Positions 15,870 through 23,815 of a stretch of 64,000 nucleotides of DNA are shown here, piece after piece (the stretch's first letter is position 1; each line of letters opens with the position of its first letter). A program made the translations under genes and the position numbers. The notes beneath the pieces were generated by a model, which saw only the letters and a program-made list of their open reading frames with translations, searched no databases and was not told where the DNA came from. Source of the stretch: JAFGVL01 sp963662245 (lineage in GTDB: Bacteria; Bacteroidota; Bacteroidia; Bacteroidales; Paludibacteraceae); assembly GCA_963662245.2 (NCBI GenBank), contig CAXXVQ010000008.1, forward strand, positions 186,001-250,000. The letters run 5' to 3'.

Positions 15870-16580
15870 ATGGTAAGATTTAAGCGTATCTTATTGAAAC
15901 TTAGTGGTGAATCACTAATGGGTGAGAAGCAATATGGTATTGATGAAACGCGTTTGGATGAATATGCTCAACAGATTAAAGAAATCTCTGAACTTGGTGT
16001 TCAAGTTGGGATTGTAATTGGTGGGGGAAATATTTTTCGTGGATTGAGTGGAGCCTCAAAAGGATTTGATCGTGTAAAAGGAGATCAGATGGGAATGTTG
16101 GCAACTGTGATTAATAGTTTGGCTTTGAGCTCGGCTTTAGAAAAAAAGAATGTGCCGGTTCGTGTTCTTACTGCAATTCGTATGGAGCCTATTGGAGAAT
16201 TTTATAGTAAACAGAAAGCAATTGAGAGCCTTGAGAAAGGTGAGGTTGCTATTTTTTCAGCAGGGACAGGGAATCCATATTTTACTACTGATACAGGTTC
16301 GTCACTTCGAGCTATTGAGATTGAGGCTGATGCAATGTTGAAAGGTACGCGCGTTGATGGTATTTATACTGCAGATCCAGAGAAAGACCCAACTGCAACT
16401 AAGTTTGATGACATTACCTATGACGAAATTTATCATAGAAATCTAAAAGTGATGGACTTAACTGCTACTACCATGTGCAAAGAAAATAACATGCCTATTT
16501 ATGTTTTTGATATGGATACAGTTGGGAATTTGAAAAAGGTGATGTTAGGTGAGAATATTGGTACATTAGTTAAGAACTAA
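15870..16580 (+). CDS. pyrH: UMP kinase (uridylate kinase)
   Basis: This cytosolic hexameric enzyme makes UDP from UMP and ATP in pyrimidine nucleotide synthesis. The amino-acid-kinase fold is shown by KRILLKLSGESLMG at the N-terminus, VIGGGNIFRG near residue 55, GTGNPYFTTDTGSSLRAIEI in the middle, and TRVDGIYTADPEKDPTAT. At 236 residues its length is normal. It lies 79 bases upstream of frr on the same strand, an order seen in many bacteria (often with tsf and rpsB upstream, which are absent here). A separate promoter precedes frr. Confidence 0.97.
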   Translation: MVRFKRILLKLSGESLMGEKQYGIDETRLDEYAQQIKEISELGVQVGIVIGGGNIFRGLSGASKGFDRVKGDQMGMLATVINSLALSSALEKKNVPVRVLTAIRMEPIGEFYSKQKAIESLEKGEVAIFSAGTGNPYFTTDTGSSLRAIEIEADAMLKGTRVDGIYTADPEKDPTATKFDDITYDEIYHRNLKVMDLTATTMCKENNMPIYVFDMDTVGNLKKVMLGENIGTLVKN

Positions 16581-16622
16581 CTTGAATAAAGGTGTTATTC
16601 TTTTGAAATAAATAATAAATTG

Positions 16623-16630
16623 TATTTTTG
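16623..16630 (+). promoter_or_regulatory. -7 promoter element of frr
   Basis: TATTTTTG matches TAnnTTTG and lies 29 bases before the frr start codon. Confidence 0.45.
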
Positions 16631-16659
16631 TGCCCAAAATAAAATAAAGACAAAAGTTT

Positions 16660-17220
16660 ATGGCAGAAATAAAAGACTTTCTTAGTGTAGCAGAAGAAAG
16701 CATGGAGAGTGCTATTATGTTTTTAGATGAGGCTTTAGCTCATATCCGTGCAGGTAAAGCAAGTCCTCGTATTCTTGATGGCGTTCGCGTAGATTATTAT
16801 GGAAGCATGGTGCCAATTAGTAATGTGGCAAATATTTCAACTCCTGATGCTAAGACTATTAGCATTCAAGTGTGGGAGAAATCTATGTTGGCTGATGTAG
16901 AACGAGCAATCATTAACTCAGAAGTGGGAATTACTCCTATGAATAATGGTGAGCAAATTCGTTTGCAAATCCCTCCTTTGACTGAAGATCGTCGTAAAGA
17001 ACTGACTAAACAAGCTAAACAAGAAGGTGAGGATGCTAAGATTAGTGTTCGTAATGCTCGTCGTGATGCTATTGAAGGTCTTAAGAAGGAATTGAAGAAC
17101 GGGATGCCTGAGGATGTTGAAAAAGATGGAGAAGCAGAAGCGCAAAAGCTACATGATAGATTCATTAAAAAAGTAGATGAGTTGATTGCAGCTAAAGAAA
17201 AAGAAATCATGACCGTGTAA
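16660..17220 (+). CDS. frr: Ribosome recycling factor
   Basis: With EF-G, this protein splits the post-termination ribosome. The 186-residue sequence shows the expected three-helix-bundle blocks: LAHIRAGKASPRILDGVRVD, YYGSMVPISNVANIS, WEKSMLADVERAI, and LTEDRRKELTKQAKQEGEDA followed by RNARRDA. The length is standard. It sits downstream of pyrH and is followed by a terminator hairpin (17253-17287), so the pyrH-frr unit ends there. Confidence 0.97.
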   Translation: MAEIKDFLSVAEESMESAIMFLDEALAHIRAGKASPRILDGVRVDYYGSMVPISNVANISTPDAKTISIQVWEKSMLADVERAIINSEVGITPMNNGEQIRLQIPPLTEDRRKELTKQAKQEGEDAKISVRNARRDAIEGLKKELKNGMPEDVEKDGEAEAQKLHDRFIKKVDELIAAKEKEIMTV

Positions 17221-17252
17221 AAACGATTCAGTTTTAATAAAAGATAGTAACT

Positions 17253-17287
17253 TTGCCATTCTTGAAAAAGGATGGCAATTTTTTTGT
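17253..17287 (+). terminator. Terminator after frr
   Basis: TTGCCAT (17253-17259) pairs with ATGGCAA (17272-17278), and a T-run follows. The left arm overlaps a TAACTTTG word (17248-17255) that could act as the -7 box for rsgA. Confidence 0.65.
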
Positions 17288-17302
17288 CTTAAATTAAAAT
17301 AA

Positions 17303-18226
17303 ATGCGAGGATTAGTAGTTAAAAATACCGGGAGTTGGTATCAGGTTAAAACTGATGGCGACGAAATGTTTGACTGTAAAGTGAAAGGAAGCTTTCGGTT
17401 GAAGGGTATTAGAAGTACGAATCCTATTGCTGTAGGAGATTGGGTGGAGTTTGATGATTCCGGTGAAGGTTCCGGTCTTATTTCAAAGATTGAGGAGCGT
17501 AAAAATTACATTATTCGTCGAGCATCAAATTTGTCAAAACAGTCGCATATTATTGCTGCTAATCTTGATCAAGTGTTTTTGATTGCTACGGTGAATTATC
17601 CCGAGACATCTACCATGTTTATTGATCGTTTTTTGGCAACAGCAGAGGCCTATCGTGTGCCGGCAAAACTAATATTCAATAAGATTGATTTATATTCTGA
17701 GGATGAGATGATGTATCTTGATGCTTTAATCTTCTTGTATGAAACGATTGGTTATAAATGCTTTAAGGTGTCATCTATAGATGATGAAGGTGTCGATTTG
17801 TTAAGGGATGAGCTTGTGGGAAAAGTGACTTTGCTTTCAGGAAATTCGGGTGTGGGTAAGTCAACATTAATTAATGCAATAAATCCGAATTGGGAAGCAA
17901 AAACTAGTGATATATCTGATTACCATAATAAGGGAATGCATACAACTACTTTTTCGGAGATGTTCCCAATGGAAGGTGGTGGTTATGTGATTGATACTCC
18001 AGGTGTCAAAGGTTTTGGGACTATAGATTTTGAGACGGGAGAGGTGTCTCATTATTTTCCTGAAATATTTGAGTATTCAAAGAAATGTAAATTTAATAAC
18101 TGTACGCATGTTCATGAACCAGGATGTGCAGTGAGATTGGCAATTGAAAATCATGAAATAAGCGAGTCAAGATATACTAGTTATTTGAGTATATTGGAAG
18201 ACGGGCAAGAAGGAAAATACAGATGA
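17303..18226 (+). CDS. rsgA: Small-subunit biogenesis GTPase RsgA
   Basis: This GTPase helps late 30S subunit assembly. The 307-residue protein has an OB-fold (about residues 5-75), then a circularly permuted GTPase domain. In it the G4 motif NKIDL comes before G1 (GNSGVGKSTLINAI near residue 180) and G3 (DTPGVKGFG). A zinc knuckle follows (CKFNNCTHVHEPGCAV). The permuted order is diagnostic. Its last four bases (ATGA) overlap the start of a histidine kinase gene, so the two are translationally coupled. Confidence 0.96.
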   Translation: MRGLVVKNTGSWYQVKTDGDEMFDCKVKGSFRLKGIRSTNPIAVGDWVEFDDSGEGSGLISKIEERKNYIIRRASNLSKQSHIIAANLDQVFLIATVNYPETSTMFIDRFLATAEAYRVPAKLIFNKIDLYSEDEMMYLDALIFLYETIGYKCFKVSSIDDEGVDLLRDELVGKVTLLSGNSGVGKSTLINAINPNWEAKTSDISDYHNKGMHTTTFSEMFPMEGGGYVIDTPGVKGFGTIDFETGEVSHYFPEIFEYSKKCKFNNCTHVHEPGCAVRLAIENHEISESRYTSYLSILEDGQEGKYR

Positions 18227-19398
18227 ATATTTTTATTACTCAATATCAGAAGTTAAAACGCTTGCTAGTGTTTGTTGCAGTGCTGATTGTTGTAACAGCT
18301 ATGTTTTTGACTCATTTGATGGTGAGCCAGTTGGCTGATCAAGAGACGCATAGCATGGAGGTGTGGGCCGAAGCTACTAGGCAATTAGCCGTAGCGGATG
18401 AAAATGCAGATATGACTTTGGTTCTTAAAGTGCTAAATGAAAATACGACAATTCCTGCGGTGCTTGTTGATGAGAATGATAAGTTGGTAAATCTTGATTA
18501 TGGAATTTGTAATGTTGAGTTGCCTGAGGAAAATATTGATGAATTCATTGCAAAAGAAATTAAGAATTTAAAGAAATCTAATCCTCCAATTGTAATTGAA
18601 ATAAATGGAGAAACAAAACATTATGTTTATTATGATGTCTCAAAATCCATTAAGTATTTATCAAGGTTTTCGTATGCCATTTTTGGAGTAGTTTCGTTGT
18701 TTCTTGTTTTTGCTTTTATGGTTTTTACTAATTCTAAGAAGGCAGAACAGAATCAGGTGTGGGTAGGTTTGTCAAAAGAGACAGCTCATCAGCTTGGAAC
18801 TCCTATTACTTCATTGTTGGCATGGGTTGAGATTTTAAAAAGCAAGAAGATTGAAGAGCGTTTGATATCAGAAATGGGGAAAGATGTAAATCGACTTCGT
18901 ATTATTGCAGAGCGTTTTTCTAAGATTGGCTCTAAACCTGAGTTGGAGTTAGTTCCATTTTTTTCGGTTTTGGATAATGCTGTAACATATTTAAGAAATA
19001 GAACTTCGCAAAAAGTTATTATTGAAACTCAATTTACTGTTCCTGAGAAAACATTAGTTTCATTAAATGTACCTTTGTTTGAATGGGTGATTGAAAACCT
19101 ATGTAAGAATGCTATTGATGCTATGGACGGTGAAGGTCGAATTGATATTAAGGTGTTTGCGCAAGGTGAAAATTATGTGATTGAAATAAAAGATACTGGT
19201 AAAGGTATTCCGAAATCAAAATATAAAACGGTGTTTAATCCAGGCTACACTACTAAAAAAAGAGGCTGGGGGCTAGGGCTTTCCTTAGTGAAGAGAATTG
19301 TTGAGGTTTATCATTCGGGGCGTATTTATGTAAAGAACTCAGAAATTGATAAAGGGACCACATTTAGAATATATTTACCTAAAAATAATTCTATTTAA
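18223..19398 (+). CDS. Sensor histidine kinase (orphan)
   Basis: The 391-residue protein has a membrane segment at residues 13-33, an extracytoplasmic sensor region (about 34-145), a second membrane segment (about 150-169), and the kinase core. The phospho-acceptor is probably His189 in KETAHQLGTPITSLL. The ATPase domain shows the N box (ENLCKNAIDAM), the G1 box (DTGKGIP) and the G2 box (GWGLGLSLVKRIV). It should autophosphorylate in response to a periplasmic signal. No response regulator is encoded nearby, so the partner must be elsewhere. The gene overlaps rsgA by four bases; why a ribosome GTPase and a sensor kinase are coupled is unclear. Confidence 0.92.
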   Translation: MNIFITQYQKLKRLLVFVAVLIVVTAMFLTHLMVSQLADQETHSMEVWAEATRQLAVADENADMTLVLKVLNENTTIPAVLVDENDKLVNLDYGICNVELPEENIDEFIAKEIKNLKKSNPPIVIEINGETKHYVYYDVSKSIKYLSRFSYAIFGVVSLFLVFAFMVFTNSKKAEQNQVWVGLSKETAHQLGTPITSLLAWVEILKSKKIEERLISEMGKDVNRLRIIAERFSKIGSKPELELVPFFSVLDNAVTYLRNRTSQKVIIETQFTVPEKTLVSLNVPLFEWVIENLCKNAIDAMDGEGRIDIKVFAQGENYVIEIKDTGKGIPKSKYKTVFNPGYTTKKRGWGLGLSLVKRIVEVYHSGRIYVKNSEIDKGTTFRIYLPKNNSI

Positions 19399-19460
19399 AA
19401 CACTGTAAATTAGGTATTTGTGCTGCATTTGGATCCTTGCTATCAAAAAAAAATGTGAGT

Positions 19461-19494
19461 TTTGTTTTTTCTATATAAGAATTATGTACCTTTG
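19461..19494 (+). promoter_or_regulatory. Promoter of the DUF177-rpmF unit
   Basis: TTTG (19461-19464) and TACCTTTG (19487-19494) are separated by 22 bases; the GTG start codon lies 23 bases downstream of the -7 box. Confidence 0.6.
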
Positions 19495-19517
19495 CAAAGT
19501 TTTACTAGTCTAAGACT

Positions 19518-20072
19518 GTGGCAAAATTTGATCTGTATAAAATCCAATTAAGATCTCTCTCTGAGGGTAGTCATTCTTTTGAATATGAGTTAGATAATAG
19601 CTTTTTTGAGAAGATTGATAGTCCTGAAGTTCAAAGAGGTAAAGTGAAAGTTTTAGTTAATCTAAAGAAGATATCTAATACTTTCGAGCTGGATTTTGAT
19701 TTAAATGGAATCGTTTATATTCCTTGTGATAGATGTCTTGATGACATGGAGCAAGGTGTTGGATATCAGGGGAAATTGTTTGTCAAGTTTGGGGCAGATT
19801 ATTCACAAGAAGATGATGAAGTTATTGTAATTCCAGAGTCTGATGGTGAAATTAATATTGCATGGTTCTTATTTGAATTTGTGGCGTTAAGTATTCCAAC
19901 AAAGCATGTGCATGAACCGGGAAAGTGCAATAAAACTATGTCGTCAAGATTAAAAGACCACTTGGTTCATGAAGATGAAGAAGACTATGGTCAATCTGTT
20001 ATGGATGACGACCAAGATGTAAGAATAGACCCGAGATGGGAAGAATTAAAGAAAATAATTGATAATAATTAA
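19518..20072 (+). CDS. DUF177 (YceD-like) protein
   Basis: This 184-residue protein has the DUF177 pattern: YIPCDRCLDDMEQ with its CxxC, and then an acidic C-terminal half ending DPRWEELKKI. It is encoded directly upstream of rpmF (15-base gap), an arrangement kept in many bacteria. YceD/DUF177 proteins are linked to 23S rRNA maturation and rpmF expression. The start is a GTG at 19518, supported by the promoter 23 bases upstream and by the lack of an in-frame ATG before conserved residues. Confidence 0.88.
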   Translation: MAKFDLYKIQLRSLSEGSHSFEYELDNSFFEKIDSPEVQRGKVKVLVNLKKISNTFELDFDLNGIVYIPCDRCLDDMEQGVGYQGKLFVKFGADYSQEDDEVIVIPESDGEINIAWFLFEFVALSIPTKHVHEPGKCNKTMSSRLKDHLVHEDEEDYGQSVMDDDQDVRIDPRWEELKKIIDNN

Positions 20073-20087
20073 AGGTAAAAAGAAGAA

Positions 20088-20273
20088 ATGGCACATCCAA
20101 AGAGAAAGCAGTCAAATAGAAGAACTGCAGCTAGAAGAACACATTATAAGGCTGTTGCTCCAACTTTAGCAGTTTGTTCAAACTGTGGTGCAATGCATAT
20201 CTATCACACTGTATGTGGTGAATGTGGTTATTACAGAGGTAAATTAGCAGTTGAAAAATTAGCAGCTGTATAA
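20088..20273 (+). CDS. rpmF: 50S ribosomal protein L32
   Basis: The 61-residue basic protein begins MAHPKRKQSNRRTAARRTHY, the L32 hallmark. It keeps the four zinc-binding cysteines in CSNCGAMHIYHTVCGECGYY. It is co-transcribed with DUF177 and followed by a terminator at 20320-20354. Confidence 0.97.
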   Translation: MAHPKRKQSNRRTAARRTHYKAVAPTLAVCSNCGAMHIYHTVCGECGYYRGKLAVEKLAAV

Positions 20274-20319
20274 TTTTAAGTTTCTGAATACTTAAAAAAT
20301 AATCGGTAAAAAATACGAT

Positions 20320-20354
20320 TTGCCCTAGAAATTATTTTTAGGGCAATTTTTTTT
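20320..20354 (+). terminator. Terminator after rpmF
   Basis: TTGCCCTA (20320-20327) pairs with TAGGGCAA (20339-20346) and is followed by a run of eight T residues. Confidence 0.8.
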
Positions 20355-20386
20355 AGGTTCTATAGACCGATTGAAAATCTATTTTT

Positions 20387-21379
20387 ATGATACACGCAGC
20401 AATTACTGGAGTAGGGGGATATGTTCCTGATTATGTACTTAATAATGAAGAATTAAGTAAAATAGTGGATACTACTGACGAGTGGATTATGACTCGTATC
20501 GGTATTAAAGAGAGACGCATCTTGAAAGGTGAAGGTCTAGGTACCTCATATATGGGGGAAAAAGCAATTAGACAATTGTTGGAGAAAACAAATACAAATC
20601 CTGAAGAGGTTGATGTAATTATTTGTGCAACAACAACGCCTGATCATATATTTCCAAATACAGCTTCAATTTGTGCTGAAAAAAATGGAATTAAGAACGC
20701 ATTAGCATTTGATATGTCTGCTGCATGTTCTGGATTTATTTTTGCACTTGAAACTGGAGCTAACTTTATTAAATCAGGAAGATATAAGAAAGTTATCGTT
20801 TTGGCAGCAGAAAAGATGTCGTCTATTACTGACTATACAGATCGTACAACATGTCCTTTGTTTGGTGATGGTGCTGCATGTGTTATGTTGGAGCCTACAG
20901 AAGAAAATGTGGGAGTGTTGGATACAATTCTTCATACAGATGGAGTTGGATACCCACACTTGCAAATGAAAGCTGGCGGTTCTGCTTACCCTGCTTCTCA
21001 TGAAACAGTTGATAATAGACAGCATTTTGTATATCAAGAAGGTCAAGCTGTGTTTAAACATGCAGTTACTAAAATGGCAGATGTTGCTGTGGAAATTGTT
21101 GAGCGTAATGGTTTGACAAAAGACGATGTTGCATGGTTTGTTCCTCATCAAGCTAACTTGAGAATTATTGATGCAGCGGTAAAAAGAATGGGTGTTGATT
21201 ATGATCATGTAATGATTAACATTCAAAAATATGGAAATACTTCAGGAGCAACTCTTCCAATATGTTTGTGGGAATGGGAAAAGCAATTGAAAAAAGGTGA
21301 TAATATTATTTTTGCTGCATTTGGTGCCGGATTTACATGGGGTTCTGCTTATGTAAAATGGGCTTATGATGGAAAATAA
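20387..21379 (+). CDS. fabH: Beta-ketoacyl-ACP synthase III
   Basis: The enzyme condenses acetyl-CoA or another acyl-CoA with malonyl-ACP to start fatty-acid synthesis. The 330-residue thiolase-fold protein has its active-site Cys114 in SAACSGF, the histidine in PHQANLRI, and the asparagine in YGNTSGAT. The early DTTDEWIMTRIGIKERR block is typical of FabH. The order rpmF-fabH-era-der lacks plsX, which sits between rpmF and fabH in many other bacteria. A terminator follows at 21403-21435. Confidence 0.96.
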   Translation: MIHAAITGVGGYVPDYVLNNEELSKIVDTTDEWIMTRIGIKERRILKGEGLGTSYMGEKAIRQLLEKTNTNPEEVDVIICATTTPDHIFPNTASICAEKNGIKNALAFDMSAACSGFIFALETGANFIKSGRYKKVIVLAAEKMSSITDYTDRTTCPLFGDGAACVMLEPTEENVGVLDTILHTDGVGYPHLQMKAGGSAYPASHETVDNRQHFVYQEGQAVFKHAVTKMADVAVEIVERNGLTKDDVAWFVPHQANLRIIDAAVKRMGVDYDHVMINIQKYGNTSGATLPICLWEWEKQLKKGDNIIFAAFGAGFTWGSAYVKWAYDGK

Positions 21380-21402
21380 AACCAAGTTTGGTAACTAGAT
21401 AA

Positions 21403-21435
21403 AAAGCACGGCCAATTGAGGTCGTGCTTTCTTTT
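21403..21435 (+). terminator. Terminator after fabH
   Basis: AAAGCACG (21403-21410) pairs with CGTGCTTT (21423-21430); CTTTTT follows. Confidence 0.75.
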
Positions 21436-21456
21436 TATATAAAGTTGAAAAAGTAC

Positions 21457-21464
21457 TATCTTTG
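21457..21464 (+). promoter_or_regulatory. -7 promoter element of era
   Basis: TATCTTTG is a full consensus match 29 bases upstream of the era start. The upstream -33 region is T-rich without a clear TTTG. Confidence 0.45.
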
Positions 21465-21493
21465 CAGCTCATTAAGTTAAAGTTACAGAAATA

Positions 21494-22375
21494 ATGCATA
21501 AAGCCGGATTTGTAAATATTGTTGGGAATCCCAATGTAGGGAAGTCAACCCTTATGAATGCTTTGGTTGGCGAAAGAATCTCAATCATAACCTCAAAAGC
21601 ACAGACTACTCGTCATCGTATTATGGGGATTGTTAATGGTGATGATTTTCAAATAGTATATTCTGACACCCCCGGGGTGTTGAAGCCAAATTATAAGTTG
21701 CAAGAATCAATGTTGGCATTTTCAAAGTCAGCTCTTGCTGATGCGGATGTGTTATTGTATGTGACTGATGTATTTGACTCAAAAGAGAAAAATGCTGAGT
21801 TTGTTGAGATGGTAAAATCAAATGATGCTCCATTGATTCTTGTTATCAATAAAATTGATTTGATAAATCAGGAAAAACTTGAGGCTCTAGTGGATGCATG
21901 GAAGGAGGCTTTGCCTAATGCAGAAATTTTGCCTGTATCAGCAATGGCTAAGTTTAACTTAGAGCCTTTATTGAAGAGAATAAAAGAGCTTTTACCTGAA
22001 TCTCCTCCATTTTTTGATAAAGATTCTTTGACTGATAAGCCAGAGCGTTTCTTTGTGACAGAGATTATTCGAGAAAAGATTCTGTTGAACTATGAGAAGG
22101 AAATCCCATATTCAGTAGAGCCTGTTGTCGAGCTGTTTAAGGATGAAGAGAAAATAATACGAATTAATGTCGTAATCTATGTTGAGCGAGACTCTCAAAA
22201 GGGGATTGTTATTGGGCATGGTGGAAAAGCTATAAAAAACCTTGGTATCGAGGCAAGAAAAGATATTGAAGCATTTTTCCAAAAGAAAGTCTATTTAGAG
22301 ATTTTTGTGAAAGTTGAGAAAGACTGGCGCAGTTCTGATAGAAAGTTAAAAGGTTTTGGGTATAATCTTGATTAA
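21494..22375 (+). CDS. era: GTPase Era
   Basis: Era binds 16S rRNA near its 3' end and is needed for 30S assembly. The 293-residue protein has the GTPase motifs GNPNVGKST (G1, residues 12-20), DTPG (G3) and NKID (G4). A C-terminal KH domain shows the block GIVIGHGGKAIKNLGIEARK and ends in VEKDWRSSDRKLKGFGYN. It is read with der downstream (65 bases from the era stop to the chosen der start). Confidence 0.97.
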   Translation: MHKAGFVNIVGNPNVGKSTLMNALVGERISIITSKAQTTRHRIMGIVNGDDFQIVYSDTPGVLKPNYKLQESMLAFSKSALADADVLLYVTDVFDSKEKNAEFVEMVKSNDAPLILVINKIDLINQEKLEALVDAWKEALPNAEILPVSAMAKFNLEPLLKRIKELLPESPPFFDKDSLTDKPERFFVTEIIREKILLNYEKEIPYSVEPVVELFKDEEKIIRINVVIYVERDSQKGIVIGHGGKAIKNLGIEARKDIEAFFQKKVYLEIFVKVEKDWRSSDRKLKGFGYNLD

Positions 22376-22439
22376 TTAACCTTGAGGGCTTGTTGGTGTG
22401 CTATTTTATACCTTCAGGATACTCTCCATTTTATTTAAA

Positions 22440-23756
22440 ATGAATAATATTGTTGCAATTGTTGGACGCCCAAATGTAGGTAAGTCCACATTATTTAATC
22501 GCTTAACAAAAAGTCGTAGAGCGATTGTTGCTGATGAAGCAGGTACAACCAGAGATCGTCAATACGGTAAATCAGATTGGGGTGGTCGTGAGTTTTCTAT
22601 AATCGACACCGGAGGATGGGTTGTAAACTCGGATGATGTATTTGAACATGAGATTAAGCGTCAGGTTTCTATTGCTATTGAGGAAGCTGATGTAATTTTG
22701 TTTATGGTAGATATCCTTAGTGGTATTACTGATTATGATGAGGCTATTGCCGGAATGTTGCGTCGTTCAAAGAAGCCGGTAATATTAGTTTCGAATAAGG
22801 TAGATACCTTTGAACATCAATATCAAGCTGCTGAGTTTTATGCGTTTGGTTTAGGTGAACCATATATTCTTTCAGCGCTAAATGGTCTTGGTACTGGTGA
22901 TTTGCTTGATGAAATTATCAAACATTTCCCTGAAGATGCAGAAGATGATTCATATCTAGAGACTTTACCTAGATTTGCTGTTGTCGGTCGTCCAAATGCC
23001 GGAAAATCATCATTAGTGAATGCGTTTCTTGATGATCAAAGATCAATTGTAACAGACATTGCTGGTACAACTCGGGATTCAATCTATACTCGTTATAATA
23101 AGTTTGGTCATGATTTCTATTTGGTAGATACTGCCGGAATTAGAAAGAAAGCAAAGGTAAACGAGGATCTTGAGTATTATTCAGTTATTAGATCAATTCG
23201 CGCAATTGAGAATGCCGATGTTTGTTTGTTGATGATTGATGCAACAAGAGGCATTGAAAGTCAGGATTTAAATATTTTTTCTGTGATTCAGAAGAATAAA
23301 AAAGGACTTGTTGTTTGTGTTAATAAGTGGGATCTTATTGAGAATAAACAAGCGAATGATGCAAAAGAGTTTGAAGAAAAGATTCGTGAACGCTTGGCAC
23401 CATTTGTAGACTTCCCAATTATTTTTACTTCAGCAATAACTAAGCAAAGAATCTTTAAAGTGATTGAACTTGCTTTAGAAGTGTATGAGAATAAAAAGAG
23501 AAGAATTCCTACAGCAAAGTTAAACGAGTTTTTCTTGCCGTTGATTGAAAATTATCCTCCTCCAGCATTGAAAGGTAAGTTTATTAGGATAAAGTATGTA
23601 ACGCAATTACCAAAAACAATGACTCCGTCTTTTGTGTTCTTTGCAAATTTGCCACAGTATGTAAAAGATCCTTATAAAAGATTCTTGGAAAATAAACTTA
23701 GAGCAGAGTGGGACTTTAGTGGTACTCCTGTAAATTTATTCTTTAGACAGAAATAG
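22440..23756 (+). CDS. der: GTPase Der (EngA)
   Basis: Der has two successive GTPase domains and acts in 50S assembly. The first G1 motif is GRPNVGKST at residues 8-16 and the second is GRPNAGKSS near residue 182; a KH-like domain is at the C-terminus (about 350-438). The start is set at ATG 22440 because MNNIVAIVGRPNVGKST is the usual N-terminus; a GTG at 22398 would add 14 unlikely residues. The length of 438 is standard. A strong two-way terminator follows at 23772-23807. Confidence 0.97.
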   Translation: MNNIVAIVGRPNVGKSTLFNRLTKSRRAIVADEAGTTRDRQYGKSDWGGREFSIIDTGGWVVNSDDVFEHEIKRQVSIAIEEADVILFMVDILSGITDYDEAIAGMLRRSKKPVILVSNKVDTFEHQYQAAEFYAFGLGEPYILSALNGLGTGDLLDEIIKHFPEDAEDDSYLETLPRFAVVGRPNAGKSSLVNAFLDDQRSIVTDIAGTTRDSIYTRYNKFGHDFYLVDTAGIRKKAKVNEDLEYYSVIRSIRAIENADVCLLMIDATRGIESQDLNIFSVIQKNKKGLVVCVNKWDLIENKQANDAKEFEEKIRERLAPFVDFPIIFTSAITKQRIFKVIELALEVYENKKRRIPTAKLNEFFLPLIENYPPPALKGKFIRIKYVTQLPKTMTPSFVFFANLPQYVKDPYKRFLENKLRAEWDFSGTPVNLFFRQK

Positions 23757-23771
23757 AATATATAGTGTAAT

Positions 23772-23807
23772 AAAAAAGGCTTGGTAGAATTTTTACCAAG
23801 CCTTTTT
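23772..23807. terminator. Bidirectional terminator between der and the C1 peptidase gene
   Basis: AAAAAAGGCTTGGTA pairs with TACCAAGCCTTTTTT across a short loop. The A-run and T-run make it usable from both strands, which fits the two convergent genes. Confidence 0.9.
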
Positions 23808-23815
23808 TAATTTTA

